In this document: positions 8,752 to 17,685 of the stretch, one piece after another
How positions within the stretch are numbered: the first letter of the stretch is position 1
How the letters are laid out: every line of letters begins with the position of its first letter
Source of the DNA: Actinomadura pelletieri DSM 43383
GTDB taxonomy: Bacteria > Actinomycetota > Actinomycetes > Streptosporangiales > Streptosporangiaceae
DNA: 64,000 bases
Reading direction: 5' to 3'
Assembly (NCBI RefSeq): GCF_003634705.1
Contig: NZ_RBWU01000002.1
Location: 620,001-684,000 of the forward strand
Made by a program: the position numbers and the translations under genes
The notes under the pieces: generated by a model
Databases searched by the model: none
Told to the model about the DNA's origin: nothing
What the model saw: the letters and a program-made list of their open reading frames with translations, nothing else

Positions 8752-9203
8752 GCTGGGACCTCCTCTCCGTCGCCGGACCTTCGCGGGAACTCCAGGACGG
8801 CGGTGCCGGGAGCGCAGAGCGTGCCGTCGGCCTTGCGTTCCTCCAGCGCGCATTCGACGAGCCCGGCGCCGGAGCCGTCGACGCGGCAGGCGGTCACGAC
8901 GCCGGTGCAGGTGAGCGTGTCGCCGGGGACGGCGATGCCGCGGTTGCGCCAGCCGAACCGGCGCAGCCGGGCCCGCGGGCCCGCCCAGGCGAGCGCCGTC
9001 CGCAGCAGGAAGCAGCCGTGCAGATGGGACTGGACGAGCACGTCCGGGTAACCCTCGTGCTCGGCGTAGGCGGTGTCGTAGTGAATGCGGTGCGCGTTCC
9101 AGGTCGCCGCGCTGAACCGGAAGAGCTGGATCGTGGTCGGACGGATCGTCACCGGGTCGAGCGCCGTGCCGACGGTGACGTCCTCGAACGTCGCGGGGGT
9201 CAT
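8748..9203 (-). CDS. MaoC-like hot-dog (R)-enoyl-CoA hydratase subunit
   Basis: 151 residues, a single hot-dog domain. The hydratase-2 motif is seen as NAHRIHYD (36-43) followed by YPDVLVQSHLHG, the usual catalytic Asp/His region. The upstream neighbour is a FAS1-like MaoC N-terminal domain protein, overlapping by ATGA. Such paired half-proteins form heteromeric hydratases, as known for ChsH1-ChsH2 in steroid degradation. It would hydrate the enoyl-CoA made by the acyl-CoA dehydrogenase of the operon. The precise substrate is unknown. Confidence 0.85.
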   Translation of the reverse strand: MTPATFEDVTVGTALDPVTIRPTTIQLFRFSAATWNAHRIHYDTAYAEHEGYPDVLVQSHLHGCFLLRTALAWAGPRARLRRFGWRNRGIAVPGDTLTCTGVVTACRVDGSGAGLVECALEERKADGTLCAPGTAVLEFPRRSGDGEEVPA

Positions 9204-9667
9204 CGGGTCGCCTCCGGGCGGGCGATGAGGTTGTCCCGGCAGATCACCAGGGGAGTGCCCGACTCGTCCGAGAACATGCGCAGCATCGTGATGACGAGGA
9301 ACGGACCGGAACCGCCCTGTTTGAGCGTCACGTCCTCGACGGACGTCTCCCGGACGACCTGCGTGCCGTCGCGGACCGGGGCGTGGAAGTCGAGGTCCTG
9401 ACCGGCGCCCATCAGCCGCAGGCCGTCGAGGGGGAGCCCGGCCGTCTCGTCGCCGGTGCCGTCCGGGCGCAGCGCGTCGTCGGCGGGACCGGCGCCCCAG
9501 CCGAGCACGCTGCTGAGGAACAGCGGAGGCGCCGTGTCGCCGGGAGGCTCACCGGCGGCGACCGCGAACCGTTGGAAGTCCTTCGCGGACACGGGCCCGA
9601 GGTCGTCGCGGGTGACCGTGCCGATCCGCTTCCGCACGCGTTCGCACACCTCTTCCAGGGTGCTCAT
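9200..9667 (-). CDS. FAS1-like MaoC N-terminal dehydratase domain protein
   Basis: 155 residues with the non-catalytic or partner hot-dog fold of the MaoC_dehydrat_N type: PVSAKDFQRFAVAAGE near 25-40, then GAGQDLDFHAPVRDG and SGPFLVITMLRMFSDESG in the second half. It begins with ATG at 9667 that overlaps the ligase stop and ends overlapping the MaoC start, so the two hydratase halves are made in equal amounts. It is most likely a structural partner of the following MaoC protein. Confidence 0.82.
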   Translation of the reverse strand: MSTLEEVCERVRKRIGTVTRDDLGPVSAKDFQRFAVAAGEPPGDTAPPLFLSSVLGWGAGPADDALRPDGTGDETAGLPLDGLRLMGAGQDLDFHAPVRDGTQVVRETSVEDVTLKQGGSGPFLVITMLRMFSDESGTPLVICRDNLIARPEATR

Positions 9668-11229
9668 CGTTCACCTCCGGGAACGAGCCGCCGCCTCAGC
9701 AGCTTCTTCTCGATCTTGCCGATCGACGTCTTGGGCAGCGCGTCGACGACCTCGATCCGGGTGGGCACCTTGAACGCCGCGAGACGGGCCCGGCAGTGCT
9801 CGGCGATCTCCTCACGGGACGGCGCCGCGCCGGACGCGCGGGGCACGACGAAAGCGCACACCTCCTCGTCCCGGACCGGGTCGGGCGCGGCGACGACCGC
9901 CGCCTCCGCGATCGACGGATGCGCCAGCAGCGCGAACTCCACCTCGCTCGCCGAGACGTTCTCGCCCGCGCGTTTGATGACGTCCTTCTTCCGGTCGAAG
10001 AAGTACACGTAGCCGTGCTCGTCGAGGTAGCCGTTGTCGCCGGTGTGCAGCCAGCCGTCCCGGATCGCCGCCGCGGTGGCCTCCAGGTCCTTGAAGTAGC
10101 CCTTCATCAGCGTCCTGCCGGGCACCCCGGACACGAGGATCTCGCCGACCGTGCCCGGGGGGACGTCGTGTCCGTCCTCGTCCACGATCCGGATCCGCCG
10201 GTCGAAGTTGGGCAGGCCGATGGACGGCCACCGGCGGTCGCCGAACACCGGGGACATCGTGACGACCGTGCCGCCCTCCGACAGCCCGTAGCCGTTGATC
10301 AGTTCGACGCCGAAGCGGCGTTCGAACGCGTCCTTCTCCCGGTCGGTGACGTTGATGGCGTAGACGGCGCGGTGAACGCGGTGGACGGCGTCGTCCGGCG
10401 ACGGAGGCTGCGCGAGCATCGTCCGCACCTGCATCGCGACCAGGCTCACCGAGGTCGCGCCGTGGTGCCGCACCCGCGACCAGAAGCCGCTCGCGTGGTA
10501 CTCCTCCAGCAGGACGGCCGTGCCGCCCACGGTCAGCGCCGCCAGCACCGTGATCTCCTGCGCGTTGATGTGGAACAGCGGCAGCGCGGTCAGCAGCCGG
10601 TCACCGCCGTGCAGCGCGGCACCGCGCGCCACCCGCTCACCGCCCCACAGACAGTTCGCGTGCGTGATCATGACGGCCTTGGGGCGGGCGGTGGTGCCCG
10701 AGGTGAACAGCATCTCCACGACGTCCTCGGAGTCCACGCGGGCGGGCTCGACGGGCGGGCCGGACGCCACATCCGAGAACGGGACGAACCCGCCCCGCCC
10801 GTCGCCGCCGCGCGCCACGATCCGGTGCGCGACCTTCGGCGTGCGCGCCAGAACCTCCTCGAACATCGGGACGTGGCGAGGTTTGGTGAGGACGCCCACC
10901 GCCTCGGAACGCTCGACCAGATACGCCAGCTCGGCGGCCGAGGCGGCGACGTTGGACGGCACCATGACCGCGCCGAGCCACGCCAACCCGAACCACGCGA
11001 ACACGAACTCGGCGCAGTTGCGCAGATGGATCACGACCGCGTCGCCATGGCCGACCCCGAGGGCGGCGAACCCCCCGGCGGTGCGGCGGACGGCGTCGAG
11101 CGTCTCCCGGTAGGTGTACTCGGTGACGGCGCCCGAGGCGTCCTCGACGACGAGGCAGGCGCGGTCCGGATGCCGGTCGCACCGCTCGACCAGCAGGTCG
11201 GCGAGGGCGCGGTTCCCGATCAGGTCCAC
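9664..11229 (-). CDS. Class I adenylate-forming acyl-CoA ligase
   Basis: 521 residues with a GTG start at 11229 and GAGGAG just upstream. The AMP-binding P-loop is FTSGTTARPKAV (175-186), followed by the ER/GYGLSEGG motif, GWLHTGDNGYLDEHGY and the C-terminal catalytic-Lys region PKTSIGKIEKK. The overall pattern resembles crotonobetaine/carnitine-CoA ligase-like enzymes, but this does not fix the substrate. It would activate a carboxylic acid, probably the one released by the nearby amidase or imported by the transporter, before dehydrogenation and hydration. Confidence 0.88.
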   Translation of the reverse strand: MDLIGNRALADLLVERCDRHPDRACLVVEDASGAVTEYTYRETLDAVRRTAGGFAALGVGHGDAVVIHLRNCAEFVFAWFGLAWLGAVMVPSNVAASAAELAYLVERSEAVGVLTKPRHVPMFEEVLARTPKVAHRIVARGGDGRGGFVPFSDVASGPPVEPARVDSEDVVEMLFTSGTTARPKAVMITHANCLWGGERVARGAALHGGDRLLTALPLFHINAQEITVLAALTVGGTAVLLEEYHASGFWSRVRHHGATSVSLVAMQVRTMLAQPPSPDDAVHRVHRAVYAINVTDREKDAFERRFGVELINGYGLSEGGTVVTMSPVFGDRRWPSIGLPNFDRRIRIVDEDGHDVPPGTVGEILVSGVPGRTLMKGYFKDLEATAAAIRDGWLHTGDNGYLDEHGYVYFFDRKKDVIKRAGENVSASEVEFALLAHPSIAEAAVVAAPDPVRDEEVCAFVVPRASGAAPSREEIAEHCRARLAAFKVPTRIEVVDALPKTSIGKIEKKLLRRRLVPGGER

Positions 11230-11247
11230 GAACGGCTCCTCGTGCTC

Positions 11248-12393
11248 TCAGTCCCGCGAGGACAGGCCGAGCAGGTTCCGGGCGATCATCCAGCGGTGGA
11301 TCTCCGAGGAGCCATGCCCGATCCGCCAGACCCGTACCTGCCGGTAGAAGCTCTGGATCGGCAGCTCCTTGCTGTAGCCGAGCCCGCCGAAGATCTGGAG
11401 GCAGCGGTCGGTGACGCGCTGGGCCATCTCGGTCGCGTACAGCTTGGCCATGAACGCCTCGTTGCGGATCGGCCTGCCCTCGTCCGCCATCCAGGCCGCC
11501 CGGTACACCAGGAAGCGGGCCGCGTCGAGTTCGACGACGGAGTCGGCGAGCATCCACTGCACCGCCTGCCGTGTCGCGATGGGCTTGCCCCACGTCACCC
11601 GTTGCTTGGCCCACTCGACGGCCATGTCGACGCACCGCTGCGCGATGCCGAGCTGGAAGGCGGCGATCTTGAGGCGTCCATGGGTGAGCTGTTCGGACGC
11701 CAGCGTCCAGCCGCCGCCGACCGGGCCGAGCCGCGCGGAGTCCGGGACCACGCAGTCGCTGAACGACAGCTCGTACGGCTCCCAGTCGTCGCCCATCGTG
11801 GGAATCGGCCGGGACACCTCGAAGCCGGGCGTGCCCATGTCGACGAGGAAACAGGTGATGCCGCGACTACCCGCGCTCGGGTCGGTGCTGGCGAACAGGA
11901 TGCAGAAGTCGGCGCGGTCCACCTCGGAGATGAAGATCTTCGTTCCGTTGATGATCCAGTCGTCGCCGTCGCGGACGGCCGTGGTGGTGATGCGGGCGAA
12001 GTCGGAGCCGGTGCCCGGCTCGGTGAACGCGTAGCAGCTCCGCCGTTCCCCGGCGATGACGGGGTACAGGTAGCGCTTCTTCTGTTCGTCGTCGGCCTGG
12101 TAGAGAACCGGTTCGGGGCTGCCGCCGAACTCGAACATCGCCGGATGCTTGTACAACTCCTCGGCGACCAGGCAGGACGCGAGGGTGCCCATGCCCTGAC
12201 CGCCGTACTCCTCGGGAACGTCCAGGGCCCACAGCCCCTGGTCTCTGCCCCGTTCCTGGAGGGTGCGGCGCTCCTCGGGGGAGAGCCGTCCCTCGGCGAG
12301 GAAGCGGGGCTCCAGCGGCATCAGCTCGCGCTCGCGGAACCGGCGCACCGAGTCGACGAACATGCTGAGTTCGGCCGGGACGGTGAAGTCCAT
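11248..12393 (-). CDS. Acyl-CoA dehydrogenase
   Basis: 381-residue flavoprotein. The start MDFTVPAEL at 12393 follows GGAGGTCACGGCG; an upstream ATG adds 17 unlikely residues. The FAD/substrate motif CYAFTEPGTGSD and the family signature QIFGGLGYSKELPIQ are present. The usual C-terminal Glu of the IYEGT motif is replaced in RIGHGSSEIH, so the catalytic base may sit elsewhere, as in several actinobacterial FadE proteins. It is the first gene of the nine-gene operon, with an 18-bp palindrome about 20 bp upstream. Confidence 0.9.
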   Translation of the reverse strand: MDFTVPAELSMFVDSVRRFRERELMPLEPRFLAEGRLSPEERRTLQERGRDQGLWALDVPEEYGGQGMGTLASCLVAEELYKHPAMFEFGGSPEPVLYQADDEQKKRYLYPVIAGERRSCYAFTEPGTGSDFARITTTAVRDGDDWIINGTKIFISEVDRADFCILFASTDPSAGSRGITCFLVDMGTPGFEVSRPIPTMGDDWEPYELSFSDCVVPDSARLGPVGGGWTLASEQLTHGRLKIAAFQLGIAQRCVDMAVEWAKQRVTWGKPIATRQAVQWMLADSVVELDAARFLVYRAAWMADEGRPIRNEAFMAKLYATEMAQRVTDRCLQIFGGLGYSKELPIQSFYRQVRVWRIGHGSSEIHRWMIARNLLGLSSRD

Positions 12394-12411
12394 ATCGCCG
12401 TGACCTCCATT

Positions 12412-12429
12412 CGACCGACTAGTCGGTCG
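12412..12429. promoter_or_regulatory. TetR-type operator palindrome 1
   Basis: Perfect 18-bp palindrome with half-sites CGACCGACT and AGTCGGTCG. It lies about 18 bp upstream of the acyl-CoA dehydrogenase start. It shares the CGACC/GGTCG core with two other palindromes in this island and fits a TetR-family site. Confidence 0.65.
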
Positions 12430-12564
12430 GTTCGACTTTCGCACGGCCCCCGGCCGTTGTCAACGGTCGGCCGAACGTTCCGCGAAAGTGAGCGTGAATG
12501 GCTCTTCCGTCGCCAGGGAAGCGGGGGTTGACGGCCTCGCCGAGCCGGAGTTAACGTGAATCGT

Positions 12565-12576
12565 CCGACCGGTCGG
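12565..12576. promoter_or_regulatory. TetR-type operator palindrome 2
   Basis: CCGACCGGTCGG, a perfect 12-bp palindrome followed by TCGA. It lies between the divergent acyl-CoA dehydrogenase and amidase genes, and is identical in core to the site at 15096. Confidence 0.6.
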
Positions 12577-12753
12577 TCGAGAGCGATTCGACCGCTCTGA
12601 GCTGCATAGATGTCTGCCTGGATGCCAGGCCGACCCGGATCTTCGGCTTCCGTCACTCCATTGATCTTGTCCCGTTCGTGGGCTTCGAACGGCGTGCTCC
12701 GCCGCCGTCCACGGCGAAATACATATCCTCGGTCGAATTTCTCAGGAGGACGG

Positions 12754-14151
12754 ATGGCGGCCGATCTGAACAATGCGCCGACGGCGGCCGAGCTCGTCAC
12801 CGCGTACGCCGCCGGGACGCTCTCGCCGGTGGAGGCGGCGACCGCGGCCCTGGAGACGATCCGCGAGCGCGACGCCGACCACAACGCCTACGCGCTCGTC
12901 GATCCGGACCGGGCCCTCGCGAGCGCCCGCGCCGCCGAACGGCGCTGGCGCGACAAGTCGCCGCTGGGGCCGCTCGACGGCGTACCGATGTCGATCAAGG
13001 ATCTCTTCCTCACCCGGGGCTGGCCGACCCTCCGCGGTTCACGGCGCATCGACCCCGACCAGCCATGGGACGTCGACAGCCCCGTCGCCGCCCGGCTGCG
13101 CGAGGGCGGCCTGGTGCTGCTCGGCAAGACCACCACCCCGGAGATGGGCTGGAAGGGCGTCTGTGACAACCCGCTGACCGGGATCACCCGCAACCCGTGG
13201 GACACCTCCCGCACCTCCGGCGGCTCCAGCGGCGGCAGCGCGGTCGCGGTCGCCACCGGCATGGGGCCGCTGTCGGTCGGCACCGACGGCGGCGGCTCGA
13301 TCCGCATCCCCGCCGCGTTCTGCGGCGTCGTCGGCTTCAAACCGACCCACGGCCGCGTCCCGCAGTACCCCCTCAGCTCCCTGGCGGTCCTCGCGCACGC
13401 CGGACCCATGGCCCGCACCGTGACCGACGTCGCGCTCCTCCTGGACGCCCTGGCGAGGCCCGACCACCGTGACCCCTACCACCTCGGGCCCCACGGCGGC
13501 CCCTACGGCCGGGCCGCCGACCGGGACGTCCGGGGCGTGACCGCCGCCTTCTCCGCCGACCTCGGATACGTCCGCGTCGATCCGGAGATCGCCGCCGTCG
13601 TCGCGTCCGCCGCGCAGGCCCTCCAGGACGCGGGGATGCGGGTCGAGGCGGCCGATCCCGGGTTCCCCGATCCGCTGCCCGCGTTCGACGTCCTGTGGTG
13701 CGCCGGGGCGGCGAAATGGCTGGACGTCTTCGACGCCCGCGCCGATGACGTCGACCCCGGGCTGCGCGCGGTGATCGAGCGGGGGCTCACCTACTCGGCG
13801 GGCGACTATCTCGCCGCCGAGGCGGAACGGCTCGCGCTCGCCGTCCGGATGGGCGAGTTCCACACCCGCCACGACGTGCTGATCACCCCGACCGTGCCGA
13901 TCCCCGCGTTCGCCGCCGGGCACGACGTGCCGCCCGGCAGCGGCATGAGCGGCTGGCCCGAATGGACGCCGTTCACCTACCCGTTCAACATGACCCACCA
14001 GCCCGCGATCAGCGTGCCGGTCGGGTTCACCGCCGCCGGGTTGCCGATCGGTCTCCAGATCGTCGGCCCCCGGCACGCCGAGGAGCTGGTTTTGGCCGTG
14101 GCCCGCGCGGTCGAAAGAGGGCCGGGCGGGGCTAGCGGAGGCGGGACGTGA
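12754..14151 (+). CDS. Amidase (amidase signature family)
   Basis: 465-residue hydrolase. The ATG at 12754 follows CAGGAGG by 7 nt. The Lys-Ser-Ser machinery is visible: MSIKDLF (catalytic Lys near residue 78), the Gly/Ser-rich signature GGSSGGSA and TDGGGSIRIPAAFCG with the nucleophilic Ser. It would hydrolyse an amide to a carboxylate and ammonia, which could feed the acyl-CoA ligase of the divergent operon. The last 20 nt overlap the convergent LLM oxidoreductase gene. Confidence 0.9.
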   Translation: MAADLNNAPTAAELVTAYAAGTLSPVEAATAALETIRERDADHNAYALVDPDRALASARAAERRWRDKSPLGPLDGVPMSIKDLFLTRGWPTLRGSRRIDPDQPWDVDSPVAARLREGGLVLLGKTTTPEMGWKGVCDNPLTGITRNPWDTSRTSGGSSGGSAVAVATGMGPLSVGTDGGGSIRIPAAFCGVVGFKPTHGRVPQYPLSSLAVLAHAGPMARTVTDVALLLDALARPDHRDPYHLGPHGGPYGRAADRDVRGVTAAFSADLGYVRVDPEIAAVVASAAQALQDAGMRVEAADPGFPDPLPAFDVLWCAGAAKWLDVFDARADDVDPGLRAVIERGLTYSAGDYLAAEAERLALAVRMGEFHTRHDVLITPTVPIPAFAAGHDVPPGSGMSGWPEWTPFTYPFNMTHQPAISVPVGFTAAGLPIGLQIVGPRHAEELVLAVARAVERGPGGASGGGT

Positions 14152-14980
14152 ACGTCGCGAGGTCGTCGAGGGCGCGGAGGGCGTCGGCCGCCGGCACGGT
14201 GGGGAGCGCGAGCCCGACGCGTTCCACGCCCGCGTCGGCGAGCTCCTCGACGGCGCGGGCGTCGGCGCCGAGCCCGCAGAGCGTGATCGGAACGTCGGGT
14301 CGTCCGCGCTCGGCGAAGAGCCCGGCGACCCGCCTGATCTCGGACGGCGGCGTCGCGGCGCGCGGCAGCCATCCGTCTCCGTGGCGGACGACCCGCGCGA
14401 TCGCCGCCGGGCTCTCGCCGCCGACGTAGATCGGCGGATGCGGCTTGCGCACCGGCTTCGGCCAAAGGTGGATGGGGTCGAAGTCGACATGGTCACCGTG
14501 GAACTCCGGCTGGTCCTTGGTCCAGATCGCCTTCATCGCGGCCAACTGCTCGTCCATCCGGGCGCCCCTCGTGCGGGGATCGACGCCGTGGTTGCGCATC
14601 TCCTCCCGGTTCCACCCGGCGCCGACCCCGAGGATCACGCGGCCGCCGGAGAGCACGTCCAGGGTCGCGACCTCCTTGGCGGTGTGGATCGGGTCCCGCT
14701 GGGGGAGCAGCGCGATGGCCGTGCCGAGCAGCAGGGTGCCGGACGCCGTGGCGGCCGCGGCGAGCGCCGGAAACGGGGCCAGCGTCCGGTGGTAGGCGTC
14801 CGGCAGCTCGGCGCCGCCCTGCCATGGGGTCTCGCGCCGTACCGGAATGTGCGAGTGCTCGGCGACGAAGAGGGAGTCGAAGCCGCGCTCCTCCGCCGCG
14901 CGGGCCAGGACGTCCGGACGGATGCCCTCCGCCGTCAAAAGCGTGTAGATGCCGAACTTCACGGGATCACCAATTTCCAT
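14132..14980 (-). CDS. LLM-class F420- or FMN-dependent oxidoreductase
   Basis: 282-residue luciferase-like TIM-barrel oxidoreductase. KFGIYTL at the N-terminus, LDVLSGGRVILGVGAGWNREE and HPPIYVGGESPAA are typical of actinobacterial F420-linked members. The ATG at 14980 has GGAAGG 8 nt upstream; an internal GTG seven residues later is an alternative. The gene is divergent from the MHS transporter and shares its promoter region with a TetR-type palindrome, so it likely belongs to the same regulon. Cofactor choice is inferred from the family. Confidence 0.87.
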   Translation of the reverse strand: MEIGDPVKFGIYTLLTAEGIRPDVLARAAEERGFDSLFVAEHSHIPVRRETPWQGGAELPDAYHRTLAPFPALAAAATASGTLLLGTAIALLPQRDPIHTAKEVATLDVLSGGRVILGVGAGWNREEMRNHGVDPRTRGARMDEQLAAMKAIWTKDQPEFHGDHVDFDPIHLWPKPVRKPHPPIYVGGESPAAIARVVRHGDGWLPRAATPPSEIRRVAGLFAERGRPDVPITLCGLGADARAVEELADAGVERVGLALPTVPAADALRALDDLATFTSRLR

Positions 14981-15363
14981 GTATCGCGCCTTCCGAGCCT
15001 AGGAGGACGCGGGGTGAACGGCAATGGCAAAACGTTGATGGATCATGAAATCAGGGTTGACACGTGCTCTCCACCCTGTAATCGTAATCATACGCCCGAC
15101 CGGTCGGTCGGGAGGAGTGGGGAAATGGTCGGCGCGCCTCGCCCACAAGGCGGCGGGGCCGACCCCGAGATCGCCGCCCCGCACTGACGACGCGGACGAT
15201 CGATAACGCGCTGCCCGGGGGAACCAGCGCACTGAGAGCCGTGCCGAGAAATGTCGGGCCCGGCCGGTGAAAACCCGGACGTCCGCACTTTCCACGCGCG
15301 CGGCAGGTGGCCGGGAGACCGCCGACGGCGGTCCGCCACTTCGTTTGGGAAAGGAAAACGCGG
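14981..15363. other. Divergent intergenic region, LLM oxidoreductase/transporter
   Basis: 383 bp with no convincing gene. It contains the palindrome at 15096-15107 and, near 15350, the AAAGGAAA ribosome-binding sequence of the transporter. Confidence 0.5.
15096..15107. promoter_or_regulatory. TetR-type operator palindrome 3
   Basis: CCGACCGGTCGG, the same 12-bp core as at 12565, followed by TCGGG. It sits between the divergent LLM oxidoreductase and transporter genes. Confidence 0.6.
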
Positions 15364-16752
15364 ATGGCCTCCGGAACGACACCCGCGAAAGGCGTGCCCG
15401 CGAAGGGCAAACTGCGGATCGCCGCCGCCGCGCTGGCGGCGTCGAGCATCGAGAACTACGACTTCTTCATTTACGGAACCGCCGCGGCACTGGTCTTCCC
15501 GGACCTGTTCTTTCCGGGACACAGCCCGCTCGCCGGGGCCCTGCTGTCCTTCTCCACCTTCGCGATCGGGTTCGTCGCCCGGCCCCTCGGCGCGGTGATC
15601 TTCGGTCATCTCGGCGACGTCCACGGCCGGAAACGGTCCCTGGTGATGGTGCTGCTGACGATGGGTCTCGGCACCACGCTCATCGGCGTCCTGCCCACCT
15701 ACGACGCCATCGGACCCGCGGCCCCGCTGCTGCTGGTGCTGCTGCGGCTCGTCCAGGGAATCGCGCTCGGCGGGCAGACGGGCGGGGTGATCCTGTTGGC
15801 GTTGGAGAGCGCGCCGTCCCACCGCCGCGGCTTCTTCTCCAGCTTCGCGCTCGCGGGCGGACCGGCGGGCATCCTCGTCGGCAACCTCGCCTTCCTGCTC
15901 GCCGACCTCGGCACCACCTCGGCCGCCTTCGAGGCGTGGGGCTGGCGGCTGCCGTTCCTCGCCAGCGTGGTCCTGCTCGGGCTGACGATCTACATCCAGT
16001 TGCGGATCGAGGAGACCGAGGCGTTCCGGCGCCTCAAGCGCGCCGCGACGGTCGACAAGGCGACGCGTCCGGCGCCGCCCGCCAGGCGTTCCCCGGTCCT
16101 GGAGGCGCTGAGCCGCTACCCGAGGCGGATCGTGCTCATCGGCGGCGCCTACGTCGGCATCAACGTCACCTACTACCTCTTCATGACCTTCGCCGTCGCC
16201 TACGGCACCAACGAGGACATCCTCGACATGCCGAAGAGCAGGATCCTGCTCGGCGTCCTGCTCGGGGCCGCGGTCCAGCTCGTCATGCTCCCCGTCGCGG
16301 GGGCGCTGTCGGACCGCGTCGGCCGCCGCACGATGATGACGGCCGGATCGCTGCTGCTCGCGGTGTGGGCGTTCGCGTTCTGGCCGCTGCTCAACACCGA
16401 GTCGCCCGTCGTCATCGCGTTCGCGTTCGTCGTCGGGCTGGGCCTGCTGCACACGACCATGTACGCGCCGCAGGGCGCCTTCTTCGCCGAGACGTTCCCG
16501 ACCGCGACCCGCTATTCGGCGATGTCGCTGAGCATCCAGGTCGCGTCGGTGGTCGGCGGAGCGGTGGCGCCGCTCATCGCCACGTCCCTGTACGCCTGGA
16601 CGGGAACGTGGGTCGCCATCGCCGTCTACATGGCGGCGGTGTGCCTCATCACCGTCGTCTCGGTGCGACTGCTGCCGGAGACGTACCGCAAGGACATCGA
16701 GGAGCCCGCGACACCCGGCCCGGACGAGGCCGACACGGTGGGCGCGGCCTAG
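15364..16752 (+). CDS. MFS transporter, metabolite:proton symporter (MHS) type
   Basis: 462-residue, 12-helix permease. The ATG at 15364 is preferred over an upstream in-frame ATG because it follows a purine-rich AAAGGAAA and starts the conserved N-terminus. Signature loops are seen: GHLGDVHGRKRSLVM between helices 2 and 3, RLVQGIALGGQTGG in helix 4, and GALSDRVGRRTMM in the second half. MHS members import dicarboxylates, shikimate, aromatic acids or betaine-like solutes. Here it most likely imports the substrate of the neighbouring CoA-ester pathway. Confidence 0.87.
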   Translation: MASGTTPAKGVPAKGKLRIAAAALAASSIENYDFFIYGTAAALVFPDLFFPGHSPLAGALLSFSTFAIGFVARPLGAVIFGHLGDVHGRKRSLVMVLLTMGLGTTLIGVLPTYDAIGPAAPLLLVLLRLVQGIALGGQTGGVILLALESAPSHRRGFFSSFALAGGPAGILVGNLAFLLADLGTTSAAFEAWGWRLPFLASVVLLGLTIYIQLRIEETEAFRRLKRAATVDKATRPAPPARRSPVLEALSRYPRRIVLIGGAYVGINVTYYLFMTFAVAYGTNEDILDMPKSRILLGVLLGAAVQLVMLPVAGALSDRVGRRTMMTAGSLLLAVWAFAFWPLLNTESPVVIAFAFVVGLGLLHTTMYAPQGAFFAETFPTATRYSAMSLSIQVASVVGGAVAPLIATSLYAWTGTWVAIAVYMAAVCLITVVSVRLLPETYRKDIEEPATPGPDEADTVGAA

Positions 16753-16762
16753 GCCGAGGAGC

Positions 16763-16789
16763 CCGAGGCCGGGGACGTCCCGGCCTCGG
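16763..16789. terminator. Bidirectional terminator
   Basis: 11-bp perfect stem CCGAGGCCGGG / CCCGGCCTCGG with a 5-nt loop, extended by imperfect flanking pairs. It is between the convergent transporter and TetR genes. Confidence 0.7.
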
Positions 16790-16794
16790 CTCCG

Positions 16795-17409
16795 TCAGGG
16801 CCGCAGGCCGCGATACGCGTAGTCCCAGAAGGCGTCGGCGATCTCGTCGTAGGTGAGCTTGCCGTCCGGGTGGTACCACTGGTACGCCCAGTTGCTCATG
16901 CCGAATATCGCCAGGCAGAACAGCTTCGTGTCGACCTCACGGAACGTTCCGGCGGCGATGCCGTCCCGGATGACGTCCTCCACCATCGCCTCGTAGCGGG
17001 CGCGTTTCTCGGTGGCGACGGCGAGATCGGCGTCCGGCAGTTCGCGGTGGTTCTCGAAGAACACCCGGCACTGGCCGCGCCGCGTCACGATGTTCCGCAG
17101 AAAGTCACCGATCACGCCGCGCAGCAGTTCCGCGGGCCCGACGCCCCGCTCGACCCGGGCGAGATGCGATTCGATCAGCCCGTCGATCAGTTCTTCGTGC
17201 ATGTACCACAGCAGCTCCGACTTGCTGCGGAAGTAGTGGTACAGGGTGGGTTTGCCGATACCGACGGCGGTGGCGATGTCGTCCATGGACGCGCGGGCGT
17301 AGCCCAGTTTCTCGAAAAGGTCGGCGGCCACCCGGATGATCTCCGCGCGCCGTTCGTCCTTTGACATCTGCCGCCGCCTCGACCGCCGCGCCGACTCAGC
17401 TTCCGACAT
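16795..17409 (-). CDS. TetR family transcriptional regulator
   Basis: 204 residues. The N-terminal helix-turn-helix reads MDDIATAVGIGKPTLYHYFRSKSELL (about residues 42-67), the classic TetR pattern, and the C-terminal part resembles the KstR2/TetR_C_33-like ligand domain. It is the only TetR gene in the left island. It is therefore the best candidate for the CCGACCGGTCGG palindromes at 12412, 12565 and 15096, with a CoA thioester as a plausible inducer. The start at 17409 lacks a strong Shine-Dalgarno; an internal ATG at 17367 is an alternative. Confidence 0.9.
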   Translation of the reverse strand: MSEAESARRSRRRQMSKDERRAEIIRVAADLFEKLGYARASMDDIATAVGIGKPTLYHYFRSKSELLWYMHEELIDGLIESHLARVERGVGPAELLRGVIGDFLRNIVTRRGQCRVFFENHRELPDADLAVATEKRARYEAMVEDVIRDGIAAGTFREVDTKLFCLAIFGMSNWAYQWYHPDGKLTYDEIADAFWDYAYRGLRP

Positions 17410-17672
17410 CCGCGTTCACTCCGCATCGCTGGAGAACATCAAGAGGCGAGCCGACCTTGAGAGTCGGAGCGGAACCCCCGCCAGATCGCTTGATCCAGAA
17501 GTATACCAGGATGTTGATAAATGCCTTGCCGTCCACGGGTAAGGACACCGCCCGGCGGAATGGGACGCACTTAACAAAGCAATGAACGGCGGCGTCGCGG
17601 TGAAATGGGGAAGAGGCCGACCGGACGAAGTGACCCGTCCCACGGATTGCCGGAGCGTCGTGTGTGACGACG

Positions 17673-17678
17673 TACAAT
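17673..17678 (+). promoter_or_regulatory. Candidate -10 element (TACAAT) of the AraC gene
   Basis: TACAAT lies only 7 nt before the GTG start at 17686, so transcription would begin at or next to the start codon. No Shine-Dalgarno is visible. A leaderless mRNA is therefore plausible. Confidence 0.4.
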
Positions 17679-17685
17679 CGCGCAT

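Larger units (their letters stand above)
12394..12753. other. Divergent intergenic region, acyl-CoA dehydrogenase/amidase
   Basis: 360 bp without a gene. It contains the putative operators at 12412-12429 and 12565-12576 and the promoters of both divergent transcripts. The amidase side ends in CAGGAGG before the ATG. No coding frame here looks real. Confidence 0.55.

Noticed and set aside
9796..12531. 911-codon open frame on the plus strand
   Set aside because: It spans antisense to the CoA ligase and acyl-CoA dehydrogenase genes and crosses their boundary; composition is shadow-like.
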